Shown: positions 16,156 through 23,605 of the stretch, piece after piece
How the letters are laid out: the number at the start of each line of letters is the position of its first letter
Numbering within the stretch: the first letter of the stretch is position 1
DNA from: an uncultured Clostridia bacterium
GTDB lineage: Bacteria > Bacillota > Clostridia > Saccharofermentanales > DTU023
Reading direction: 5' to 3'
Assembly (NCBI GenBank): GCA_946220865.1
Contig: CAMJYM010000020.1
Location: forward strand, 1-29,400
DNA length: 29,400 nucleotides
Notes under the pieces: model-generated
Told to the model about the DNA's origin: nothing
What the model saw: only the letters and a program-made list of their open reading frames with translations
Database searches by the model: none
Made by a program: the position numbers and the translations under genes

Positions 16156-16407
16156 AGCTTGCCTCCCTTATATAAATGATTTTACTTTGGCCTGGCTTTC
16201 TGACGTCATTTTATTTTTGTTCATTTCATCCAGATGACTAAAACACAGACATTCTGAGGCCGTTGATACACCCTTCCGAAGGACACAGACAAGTTCCTCT
16301 ATCCAGAATATCCAGAATTTTTCTTTTCTCCCGTATCCTACGTGTCTTATTGTAGCTGAAATCTTTATGACGCAAATGTTCACAATCCTTCACGATGCCT
16401 CTATTTT

Positions 16408-16517
16408 CATGCCATATCATCGCGTTATCTTATAAGCGTAGTCACAGACTACAAACACCTCTTCATACGTCTCCTCTAAAATGAGAACCCGGCCACCAGG
16501 CCGGGTTCTTGTTTTTT
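16408..16517 (+). ncRNA. Candidate small RNA or attenuated leader upstream of the ABC exporter
   Basis: A transcript started from the TTCACA/TATTTT pair would be about 105 nt, would contain the perfect hairpin GTAGTC-ACA-GACTAC (16438-16452), and would end at the strong terminator 16485-16517. No protein frame with a ribosome binding site fits. It could be an independent small RNA or a leader that regulates the exporter by premature termination. It matches no RNA family I know. Confidence 0.3.
16485..16517 (+). terminator. Strong plus-strand terminator with no gene before it
   Basis: GAACCCGGCC (16485-16494) and GGCCGGGTTC (16499-16508) form a perfect 10-bp stem with loop ACCA, followed by TTGTTTTTT. 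It faces plus and lies about 120 bp before the exporter start. On the minus strand the following bases are only weakly T-rich. Confidence 0.85.
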
Positions 16518-16534
16518 ATGAAGGCCATATCTTC

Positions 16535-16540
16535 TATAAT
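16535..16540 (+). promoter_or_regulatory. -10 box of probable exporter promoter
   Basis: A consensus TATAAT lies just after the terminator and about 100 bp before the first exporter gene. Upstream T-rich bases at 16509-16517 are the only -35 candidate: TTGTTT at 20-bp spacing, or TTTTTT at 17 bp. The -35 is therefore weak. Confidence 0.45.
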
Positions 16541-16637
16541 ATGTCTGCGATCACATTTGAAATATTTCAGAATATTTTTGAGAATATTTCCAGCGAAACT
16601 TAAGCGAAACTCATATGGAGTAAAAAAAGCAGCGACG

Positions 16638-18341
16638 ATGGAAAAAATCAACGACATTCAGCAGCCCAGTCTCAAGGCTTTACTCTTATCCCGCAAAACA
16701 GCGTTCGTCCTCTATATTCTGGCGGCGCTGATTACCGCCGTGACCGAAATTGGCCTGCAGCTTGGCTTGGCGGCTCTGCCCAGGGCTTTTCAGGGTCCGG
16801 GGAAAGAGATCGATACCCGCTGGCTGCTCATTTCAGCCGCGCTCTTTATCGCTCCCGCTCTCGGTCAGCTGCTCTCCCGTTTTATGCGCATCGGCTATAT
16901 GCGGGACATTCTCCTGGATCTGAGGAAATTGAGTTTCCGCAAAATCCTCACCTTGCCTCAGAGCGCCTTCAGCCATACGAGCCGCGAAGAGAAAATTTCC
17001 CATCTGGTCAATGATGTCAATCTTTTTGAAAGTGAATTTTTTATTTCACTCCTCAATATGCTTTTCAGCTCCATCCGGGCGCTCATCGGAGCCACTATCC
17101 TCTTCGTACTCGATTGGCGCGTGGCCCTCGCGGCGGTGGCCTCAGCGCTGCTGCTAGGCACGCTTGCGCATTTTTTCAGCAAACGCACCGTGCTTTTGAA
17201 AACCGACATCTCGACGCTGAACGGTCTATATCAAAGCGCCATCTCCAATCTTTTCCGCGGACTGGAGCTGCTCAAACTCAATCGCGTGGAAGAGCGTTTT
17301 TACGAAAAAGCCCGGCAGGACGTCAAAAATCTGGAAAAGGGCAAGGCCAGATATCGCTGGTTTCTGGCGCTGCAGGAGCGTCTGCTCTGGACGCTCGGCT
17401 CTATCGTCATGACGGCCGGCCTTATTTTCGTCAGTTTCGCCGTCTTAGCCCGGGATCAGGATCTGAGCCGCGCCCTTCTTTTTACACAATTACTCAATGT
17501 GATTGTCTATGCCGTGGCCATGTTTCTTCCCCATTACAATTCCTTTAAAGCCTCCTCCGCCCTCTACGAGCGCATGGTGCTTTTTTCCGATGAGGAGCTG
17601 AAAGCCGTGGCCGCTGCCGGGCAAAATGAAAAAAATGGCCTGCCTTTTCACTTCAATGAGACCATCGAACTGCGGAAGGTCAGTTTTTCCTTTACGCAAA
17701 AGCCCATTTTGAAGCACGTCAGTCTGTGTATTCACAAGGGCGAGCATATTCTGCTGCGAGGCCCCTCCGGGGCGGGCAAGAGCAGCTTTTTAAATCTGCT
17801 CACCGAACGCCTTCTGCCCGATGAGGGCGAGATTCTCATCGACGGCATTCCGCTCAGCAGCTTTCGCCAGAGTGAGCTGGCCTCAGCCGTGGCAGAGATC
17901 GACCAGGATGTTTTTCTTTTTGAAGATACCATCGAGCAGAATATTGTTCTCTATGGCGAAGTGGAGCCTGAAAAACTGGAGCGTGTCATCCAGGAGGCTG
18001 GCCTCACGGATTTGATGGCCAGCCTGCCTCAGGGCCTGGCCACACCTCTCAGTGAAAACGGGAAAAATCTCTCCGGAGGCGAAAGGCAGCGTATCTCTAT
18101 CGCACGGGCCCTTTACAAAGATGCCGAAGTCTTTTTGGCCGACGAGGCCACGGCCAGCCTTGATCCCCAGCTGGGAGAGGCCATAGAGCGCACCCTTCTG
18201 GGACTCGACAAAACACTGATCGCCATCTCCCACCGGGACTATCCTGGCGTGAGCGAAGGTTACGACAGGGTTTTATACCTGGCCGAAGGAGACATGGAAG
18301 AAATTGCCACCGAGCGCTATTTTGCGGAGGTCAGAGCATGA
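16638..18341 (+). CDS. ABC exporter half-transporter (membrane plus ATPase), subunit 1
   Basis: This 567-residue protein has about six membrane helices (residues ~20-310) followed by an ATPase domain, the type IV exporter layout of LmrA/MsbA/CydCD-like proteins. Motifs are Walker A GPSGAGKSS, signature LSGGERQR, Walker B VFLADEATASLD with the catalytic glutamate, and H-loop AISHR. The ATG at 16638 is preferred; its only GGAG lies 17 nt upstream, unusually far, and the longer in-frame reading starts with TTG inside a terminator tail. Its stop overlaps the next gene (ATGA), so the two subunits are coupled and probably form a heterodimer. Export of a peptide, lipid or drug is possible; no substrate gene lies beside it. 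Confidence 0.88.
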   Translation: MEKINDIQQPSLKALLLSRKTAFVLYILAALITAVTEIGLQLGLAALPRAFQGPGKEIDTRWLLISAALFIAPALGQLLSRFMRIGYMRDILLDLRKLSFRKILTLPQSAFSHTSREEKISHLVNDVNLFESEFFISLLNMLFSSIRALIGATILFVLDWRVALAAVASALLLGTLAHFFSKRTVLLKTDISTLNGLYQSAISNLFRGLELLKLNRVEERFYEKARQDVKNLEKGKARYRWFLALQERLLWTLGSIVMTAGLIFVSFAVLARDQDLSRALLFTQLLNVIVYAVAMFLPHYNSFKASSALYERMVLFSDEELKAVAAAGQNEKNGLPFHFNETIELRKVSFSFTQKPILKHVSLCIHKGEHILLRGPSGAGKSSFLNLLTERLLPDEGEILIDGIPLSSFRQSELASAVAEIDQDVFLFEDTIEQNIVLYGEVEPEKLERVIQEAGLTDLMASLPQGLATPLSENGKNLSGGERQRISIARALYKDAEVFLADEATASLDPQLGEAIERTLLGLDKTLIAISHRDYPGVSEGYDRVLYLAEGDMEEIATERYFAEVRA

Positions 18342-20002
18342 AATTTCCCTTCAAAAAGATGCAAAAATCAGGCGGAATACGGCCTCTGCTTCACATTCTC
18401 CGGGCGGCCAAAATGCAGCTGCTCTTTTTAAGCTTCTGCCAGGTCGTGCAACAGGCGATCAACTTTATGATCTTCATGCTCATGCGCGACCTCGTGGATC
18501 TTTCCCTGGCCGGAGATATCGAGGCACTGATTCCCAAAGCTACCCGCCTTCTGCTCTTCTCTCTGGCCTGCGTACCCCTGGATCTGATCATCGCCAGCGG
18601 CCTCGCCGCCTACCTGAAACGCTGCTCGGAAGAACTGAAGCTGCGCTACCTGAAACGTGCTTTTCGTAAAAATATCAACGAGTTCGAAGCTGCAGGCATC
18701 TCCCGTTACGTGAATGACATCACGAACAACAGCAGCACTCTGGAAGAAAAATTCTTTCGCCAGATCGCTGCTTGTATTCAGGCCTTTCTGCGCTTCGGCA
18801 TGAGCGTCTTTCTGCTCATCCGCCTCTCGGCTTCGCTTCTACCCTACATGCTTGGCCTGATCGCCTTCATGCTGCTGGTCATGTGGCGCTCCGGAGCCAG
18901 CCTCGGCAAAAAAGAAAAGCAGCGGGCGGGTTTTCTGGAGGAATATACGCGCTTTGTCGGCGAAGTGCTGAGCGCCTTTCGCCTCGTCAAAGCCTATCGT
19001 CTGGAAAAGCACGTCACCCACGATTTTGATCACCGCAGCAAGCTCGTTCAGGATAAGCAATACGAGATTGACGTGCGCCGCACCTGGCTGCAGGCCATGG
19101 GGCAATTTCTCATGATCAGCGTGGTCTTTATTTTCGCTTTTCTGGGGCTGCGGGCGGTGAAAATGGGTGTGCTCACCCTCGGCAATGCCATGGTCATCTT
19201 CAATATCTGCGCCAACATGATGCAGCCCATCGGCGAAATTTCAGAAGCCATCCCGCAAATCAGCTCTGTCCTGCCCATTGTCGATAAGATGGAAGAACAC
19301 CTGCGCAACCAGCTCGAGCAGAAGGAGAACAAGTCTTTTGCCGGTCTGGAAGACTCTCTGCGTTTTGATCGTGTCTCCTTTAGCTACGAGGATAATCCCG
19401 TCTTGCAAGAAGCCGACGTGTGCTTCAAAAAGGGCGCGAAATACCTGCTTATCGGGGCTTCCGGCAGTGGAAAATCCACCGTACTGCGCCTCCTGCGCAA
19501 ATACTTCAATCCCGACTCCGGAAAGATTTTCGCGGATCAAGAAGCTCTCGAAGAGATTTCCGCCGACAGTTACTACCGTCACCTTGCCAATATCGAACAG
19601 CAGGTTTTCCTCTTCGAGGACAGCATCCGCAACAATCTCTGCCTGTATAAAGAGGTCGATGAAGACGAACTGCAGCAGGCCATCGACGGGGCGGGGCTGC
19701 GTCCGCTGATTGAAGAGCGGGGACTTGACGAAGTGCTCAAAGATAACGGCGCTGAGCTCTCCGGCGGTGAGAGGGCACGTTTTGCCATTGCCCGTGCTCT
19801 GCTTTCACACGCGGAAATTCTGCTTGTCGATGAAGCTTTCGCCAGCCTGAACGACGAAGTCGCCAAAGCCATCGAGCAAAACCTGCTCGCGCTCAAAGAT
19901 GTGACCCTGATCAACGTTTCTCACGTGGTCTATCGCGAGAGCCGCTCACAGTATGATGCGGTCTTCCGTGTTGCCCGAGGCAAAATCGCCGTCGAGCCCT
20001 GA
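18338..20002 (+). CDS. ABC exporter half-transporter (membrane plus ATPase), subunit 2
   Basis: This 554-residue protein has the same layout as the preceding gene: membrane region to about residue 310, then an ATPase domain. Motifs are Walker A GASGSGKST, signature LSGGERAR, Walker B ILLVDEAFASLND and H-loop NVSHVV. The catalytic glutamate is present, and so it is in subunit 1, so neither nucleotide site shows the usual degenerate glutamate of many heterodimeric exporters. The D-loop reads SLND instead of SALD. It starts at ATGA overlapping the previous stop, with GGAGG inside the upstream gene. A hairpin spans its stop codon (19987-20014). Confidence 0.88.
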   Translation: MKFPFKKMQKSGGIRPLLHILRAAKMQLLFLSFCQVVQQAINFMIFMLMRDLVDLSLAGDIEALIPKATRLLLFSLACVPLDLIIASGLAAYLKRCSEELKLRYLKRAFRKNINEFEAAGISRYVNDITNNSSTLEEKFFRQIAACIQAFLRFGMSVFLLIRLSASLLPYMLGLIAFMLLVMWRSGASLGKKEKQRAGFLEEYTRFVGEVLSAFRLVKAYRLEKHVTHDFDHRSKLVQDKQYEIDVRRTWLQAMGQFLMISVVFIFAFLGLRAVKMGVLTLGNAMVIFNICANMMQPIGEISEAIPQISSVLPIVDKMEEHLRNQLEQKENKSFAGLEDSLRFDRVSFSYEDNPVLQEADVCFKKGAKYLLIGASGSGKSTVLRLLRKYFNPDSGKIFADQEALEEISADSYYRHLANIEQQVFLFEDSIRNNLCLYKEVDEDELQQAIDGAGLRPLIEERGLDEVLKDNGAELSGGERARFAIARALLSHAEILLVDEAFASLNDEVAKAIEQNLLALKDVTLINVSHVVYRESRSQYDAVFRVARGKIAVEP

Positions 20003-20014
20003 GGCCCGACGGCG
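19987..20014 (-). terminator. Hairpin between convergent exporter and CoA-transferase genes
   Basis: CGCCGTCG (19987-19994) pairs with CGACGGCG (20007-20014). On the minus strand the stem is followed by ATTTTG, so it can end the CoA-transferase transcript. On the plus strand it overlaps the exporter stop codon and has no T-tract. A second stem, CTGAGC/GCTCAG, lies at about 20036-20052 across the CoA-transferase stop. Confidence 0.5.
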
Positions 20015-20047
20015 CTGTAAAAACTCTCAACTCACTGAGCAGGCGGC

Positions 20048-21394
20048 TCAGCGCTTGTTGCTCTGACGCCAGATGCCCATCTTCTGAGCTTCGGCAATCA
20101 AGCCCTCGCGGAAATCCGGATCGGCGATGGAGATCAGAGCCTCTGCGCGTTCCCAGGTGGATTTGCCCTTCAGATTCACCTTGCCCTGCTCCGTGACAAC
20201 AAAATGTGTATGCGAACGCGTGCAGGTGCTGTTCGTGCCGGGCAGGAAGGTGGGGCGGATGCGTGAGACTTTTTCGCCCGTTTTTTTATTGACAAAAGAA
20301 GATGAGCAGCAGATAAAACTCTTGCCACCCTGCGAGAGGTAAGCGCCCATGACAAAATCCATTTGTCCGCCCGCCCCGCTGATCTGCTGGGTGCCGCTGG
20401 ATTCTGCGGATATCTGGCCGTAGAGGTCAATGTCGACCGCCCCGTTAATCGACATGAAATGGGGAATCTGCGAGACGCGGCGAATGTCGTTGACATAATC
20501 GACCGGAGCCGACATCAGGGCCGGATTGTTGTCGAGGTAATCGTAGAGTTTCTGACTACCGCCGGCAAAAGCATAGACCTGACGCCCGCGATCAAAAGGT
20601 TTATAACGCCCAGTGACTTTTCCGGCCAGGGCAAGATCGACAAAAGCGTCGACATACATCTCGGTGTGCACGCCCAGATCTTTGAGATCAGACTGCGCGA
20701 TAAGTTTTCCCACAGCATTGGGCATAGACCCGATACCAAGCTGGAGGCAGGCGCCGTCGCAGAGTTCTTCAAGAACGAGCCGCGCGACGGCAAGGTCGAT
20801 TTCGGAAGGCTCTCCTGCACTGCCCATCTGATCCATCGGGGGATTCTTGCCTTCGACAATCATGTCGACTTTGCTGACATGAATCCCTTCTTCGTAGCCG
20901 CCCAGGCAGCGCGGCATATGTTCATTGACTTCGACAATGATCTTTTTGGCGCGTTCACAGGTCGCTGCCGTAAACGAAGCCACCGGGCCAAAATTAAAAA
21001 ACCCGTGCTCATCCATCGGAGCAACCTGGAACATGGCCACATCGATGTCGTCGATGCAGTTGCGGTAATAGGATGGAACCTCGGAATAGCGCATGGGAAT
21101 GTAATAAGCAAAACCCTCTTTTATCAGCTTCCGCTCGATGCCGCTGCAATGCCAGGAGTTCCAGCAGAAGTGCGTGGAGGCCTCCGGGACATCGGCAATT
21201 TTGGGACGGCGGATGAGAATACCGCCGCGTACCTTCACGTCGCTGAGCTCTGCATAACGCGCTGCAAGCGCTTCATCCAGGGCGTTGACCGTCCCCGTGC
21301 AGAAGCCATAATCCAGCCAGTCTCCGGATTTGACGATTTTGACAGCCTCTTCGGCAGTTCTCAGTTTTGCTTTATATTCCTCTTGAAAAGTCAT
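20048..21394 (-). CDS. but: Butyryl-CoA:acetate CoA-transferase
   Basis: This 448-residue enzyme belongs to the acetyl-CoA hydrolase/transferase family and closely resembles butyryl-CoA:acetate CoA-transferases of gut butyrate producers in length and sequence. It moves CoA from butyryl-CoA to acetate, giving butyrate and acetyl-CoA, the last step of butyrate formation. Diagnostic runs are VAPMDEHGFFNFGP (125-138), LQLGIGSMPNAVG (218-229), LGVHTEMYVDAF with the probable catalytic Glu245, and QISGAGGQMDF (337-347). The end, ...EAQKMGIWRQSN, also fits. The ATG has GAGGA 8 nt upstream. A 4-hydroxybutyrate or propionyl CoA-transferase is the main alternative. It lies 90 bp after a PadR regulator with no visible terminator between, so the regulator may share its transcript. 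Confidence 0.85.
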   Translation of the reverse strand: MTFQEEYKAKLRTAEEAVKIVKSGDWLDYGFCTGTVNALDEALAARYAELSDVKVRGGILIRRPKIADVPEASTHFCWNSWHCSGIERKLIKEGFAYYIPMRYSEVPSYYRNCIDDIDVAMFQVAPMDEHGFFNFGPVASFTAATCERAKKIIVEVNEHMPRCLGGYEEGIHVSKVDMIVEGKNPPMDQMGSAGEPSEIDLAVARLVLEELCDGACLQLGIGSMPNAVGKLIAQSDLKDLGVHTEMYVDAFVDLALAGKVTGRYKPFDRGRQVYAFAGGSQKLYDYLDNNPALMSAPVDYVNDIRRVSQIPHFMSINGAVDIDLYGQISAESSGTQQISGAGGQMDFVMGAYLSQGGKSFICCSSSFVNKKTGEKVSRIRPTFLPGTNSTCTRSHTHFVVTEQGKVNLKGKSTWERAEALISIADPDFREGLIAEAQKMGIWRQSNKR

Positions 21395-21484
21395 GACTCA
21401 TTCCTCGGTTCTTTTTTCATGGATTTTACTCACGGATAAACTTATAGGTTTGCGTGCTCTCCGCGTGACGGCACGCCTCAGGAC

Positions 21485-22252
21485 TTATTTTTTCTTCTTT
21501 TTCTTCTTTTTCTTCTTCTCGTCTTTGTTTTCTTTTTCTTTTTCGTTAGAATTCTTTAACTCAAGCTTAGACTCTGTTGCTTGTTCTTTCTGTTCTTCGG
21601 GCCGCTCTTTTTGTCCTTTAGACGGGCCTTTCTGAACTTTTTGCTGTTCTTTCGGCTCCTTTTCAGGTTCTTTCCTCAGCTCTTTTGGCTCTTCTTTTAT
21701 CTTTTTCGCTTCTACTTTCAGCCCAGTCGTCTCATCTTTCAGCTCGTTATCGTCCTTTGTCGACTCTTTCTGAGCGTGCTGTTCTTTCGTAAGGGTCATT
21801 TTTTCAGGAGAGCTTTTTTCATCCCGCGAAGCTGTCATTTTCGTTTCGCTGCCACGGGCTTTTTCCGCTGCGCTCCCCGCTTTCAAAGCCGCCTGTTCAG
21901 CCTCTTCCGGTCCTTCGTTCAACATCGCAATAAGGGCGGCATTGAGCTTGAGCCAATCGGTTTTTAAGGCGTGATAGAGTTCGTCTCCGGCAGGTGTCCG
22001 CAGGTAGTATTTCCGCGCCTTGCCCTTACCGGTCTTCCACAGTGCACGGATCCATTTTTGAGCTTCCAGGCGGCGCAGGAGCGGATATAGCGTATTTGTA
22101 TCCGCTTTGATCCCCTTAGCCTCCATAATCATGGCCAGATCGTAGCCGTATTGCGGCTGATGAAGCTGGCTGAGGACAGAGAGCAGGAGAATACCTTTGC
22201 GCAGATCTGCGCTGTGGGCCTCGAAACTTTTCGGCTTTTTCTGCATTTTCAT
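21485..22252 (-). CDS. PadR-family transcriptional regulator with long charged C-terminal tail
   Basis: Residues ~15-100 form the PadR winged helix: GILLLSVLSQL, then QYGYDLAMIM, NTLYPLLRRLEAQKWI and KARKYYLRTPAGDEL. PadR proteins repress transcription and usually respond to phenolics, antibiotics or metabolites; typical length is 100-180. Here about 140 further residues of almost pure K, E, D, S and Q follow, ending in ten lysines encoded by a 12-bp-periodic A/G tract. The ATG at 22252 has AAAGG 9 nt upstream; a GTG three codons earlier would sit on that site. The palindrome at 22318-22340 inside its own promoter is the likely operator. The tail could bind nucleic acid or membrane, but its role is unknown. 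Confidence 0.88.
   Translation of the reverse strand: MKMQKKPKSFEAHSADLRKGILLLSVLSQLHQPQYGYDLAMIMEAKGIKADTNTLYPLLRRLEAQKWIRALWKTGKGKARKYYLRTPAGDELYHALKTDWLKLNAALIAMLNEGPEEAEQAALKAGSAAEKARGSETKMTASRDEKSSPEKMTLTKEQHAQKESTKDDNELKDETTGLKVEAKKIKEEPKELRKEPEKEPKEQQKVQKGPSKGQKERPEEQKEQATESKLELKNSNEKEKENKDEKKKKKKKKKK
21487..21520. repeat. 12-bp-periodic A/G microsatellite encoding a polylysine tail
   Basis: The 12-mer TTCTTCTTTTTC repeats about 2.7 times just before the PadR stop codon (minus strand: AAG/AAA codons). Since the period is a multiple of three, slippage by whole or partial units of three would change the lysine count without a frameshift. Confidence 0.65.
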
Positions 22253-22315
22253 CGTCGCCACCCTTTCTTCGTTGTAAACCTTTCTTCCAGTGGAAAGATT
22301 TCAACATTTATTTTC

Positions 22316-22345
22316 ATATTATTGTGCTTTACACAATAATGTCAA
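22316..22345 (-). promoter_or_regulatory. padR promoter with palindromic operator
   Basis: ATTATTGTG (22318-22326) and CACAATAAT (22332-22340) are perfect 9-bp inverted arms around a 5-bp centre. On the minus strand a consensus TTGACA -35 (22340-22345) and a TAATAT -10 (22316-22321) flank this palindrome with an 18-bp spacer, so a bound repressor would block polymerase. PadR proteins typically autoregulate through such palindromes. The site may also affect the divergent macro-HD gene about 110 bp away. Confidence 0.7.
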
Positions 22346-22393
22346 TCATTTGTTTTTCTGCTGTAAGATAGAAGAAAAACTTCGACAAAAAAA

Positions 22394-22421
22394 GAGTATG
22401 ATCGAAAGAGTATGATCGAAG
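22394..22421 (+). repeat. 14-bp tandem repeat carrying duplicated -10-like TATGAT
   Basis: GAGTATGATCGAAA (22394-22407) is followed directly by GAGTATGATCGAAG (22408-22421). Each copy contains TATGAT, a good -10 match, at 22397 and 22411. The repeat lies in the probable promoter or leader of the macro-HD gene. No consensus -35 is evident. Confidence 0.55.
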
Positions 22422-22453
22422 ATAAATTGTAAAAAGGAGAAAGAGGAAAAAGC

Positions 22454-23569
22454 ATGTCCGTCAAATTATGGCAAGGAGACATCTGCCATCTTCCCGTAGA
22501 TGCGATCGTCAATGCCGCAAATACAGGCCTTCTTGGAGGAGGCGGCGTCGACGGTGCCATTCACGCCGCAGCCGGACCCGAACTCGATAAGGCCTGCCGT
22601 CCGCTCGCGCCCTGTCCCACGGGCGAAGCCAGGCTGACGCCCGGCTTCAGGCTTCCGGCAAAATTTGTGATTCATACAGTCGGTCCTATCTGGCACGGGG
22701 GGCAGCAAGGCGAGGAAGAACTGCTGCGGCAGGCCTATCGCAGCAGCCTGGCACTGGCCGCTGAGCAGGGCTTCGAGAGTGTGGCTTTTCCCCTCATCTC
22801 CGGCGGCGTCTACGGCTACCCCAAACGCGAGGCCATTCGCGTCGCTCTGGAAGAGCTTCAACATTTTGCAGTGGCCCAGCAGAAGCCCACTGAACTTACG
22901 CTGGTGCTTTACGACGTTGAAAGCTATGAACTTGCCCTGAGCGTAGAGGGCCAAAGGGAAACTTTTGCGGATCGCTATCGTCGTTGGAACGATTTCATGT
23001 GTCAGAATCTCACCTTCAATTTCGCCGAATCTCAGATTCACACCACAGCGCATTGCGCACGGGTACTCTTTCATGCACTTCTGCTGGGCGAGGCGCGGGA
23101 GCTGGCCGATGATGAACTGGAAGCGCTGGCCGCGGCCTCGGTTTTCCATGACACACGCCGGCTCGATGACCATCGTGATGTCGGCCACGGAGCCAGGGCC
23201 GCTCAGTATTATCAGGAATATTGCAGCGCCCACGCTTTAAAACTCGACCCAAGAACAGTGCAGATGATGGCGTTTCATGATCAGCCTGATGAGGATGGCT
23301 ATGCTTTCATTGAGGCCGATCCTGCCCTCAGAGATCATCACGGCAGGCTGCTCTACCAGATTTTTAAGGATTCCGACGGCCTCGACCGCCTGAGAATCGG
23401 CTCGTGGGCCCTCGACACGAAACAGCTGCGCAGTGAGCTGAGTCTCTCGCTGCTCCCCTTTGCGCAGGAACTGATCGACCAGGGGCCTGAAGCAATGTTG
23501 AAAAAATACAACGGTCTTAACGGAAAAGAACTGTTCGAAAAAGTCAGCCGTCCTGGCAGCAGGAGCTGA
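22454..23569 (+). CDS. Macro domain-HD domain fusion protein
   Basis: This 371-residue protein joins two hydrolase folds. Residues ~1-165 form a MacroD-type macro domain with NAAN (20-23), GGGGVDGAIH (28-37), HTVGP (74-78) and SGGVYGYP (116-123), residues that bind ADP-ribose and hydrolyse O-acetyl-ADP-ribose or mono-ADP-ribosyl-protein esters. Residues ~180-340 form an HD metal-phosphohydrolase domain with H200, the H232-D233 pair in VFHDTRR, H240 and H245, and FKDSDGLDR (304-312). Both sites look intact. Standalone macro proteins are about 170-200 residues. The start is preceded by AGAGG at 7 nt. The next gene, a hydroxyacid dehydrogenase, begins 36 bp downstream. A combined role in ADP-ribose or nucleotide turnover is inference. 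Confidence 0.85.
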   Translation: MSVKLWQGDICHLPVDAIVNAANTGLLGGGGVDGAIHAAAGPELDKACRPLAPCPTGEARLTPGFRLPAKFVIHTVGPIWHGGQQGEEELLRQAYRSSLALAAEQGFESVAFPLISGGVYGYPKREAIRVALEELQHFAVAQQKPTELTLVLYDVESYELALSVEGQRETFADRYRRWNDFMCQNLTFNFAESQIHTTAHCARVLFHALLLGEARELADDELEALAAASVFHDTRRLDDHRDVGHGARAAQYYQEYCSAHALKLDPRTVQMMAFHDQPDEDGYAFIEADPALRDHHGRLLYQIFKDSDGLDRLRIGSWALDTKQLRSELSLSLLPFAQELIDQGPEAMLKKYNGLNGKELFEKVSRPGSRS

Positions 23570-23605
23570 ATCGACACAGAACGATCAATTTGGGAGGATC
23601 CTTTT

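Larger units (their letters stand above)
16156..16637. other. Divergent intergenic region between copA and the ABC exporter genes
   Basis: About 480 bp without a supported protein gene; short frames on either strand lack ribosome binding sites and family resemblance. It contains a possible plus-strand promoter (TTCACA 16379-16384, 17 bp, TATTTT 16402-16407), a hairpin (16438-16452), a strong plus-strand terminator (16485-16517) and a second -10 box TATAAT at 16535-16540. No classical copper-regulator palindrome was found near the copA start. Confidence 0.5.

Noticed and set aside
16168..16383. 71-codon minus-strand frame upstream of copA
   Set aside because: No ribosome binding site and no recognisable family; the region is better explained as the divergent regulatory stretch.
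16638..20002. CydDC cysteine/glutathione exporter identity for the ABC pair
   Set aside because: Layout fits but no cytochrome bd genes are nearby and no specific motif supports it; the general exporter call is kept.
20363..21439. 358-codon open frame on the plus strand opposite the CoA-transferase gene
   Set aside because: It is antisense to a gene with full family motifs, has no ribosome binding site or recognisable family, and arises from codon bias on the other strand.
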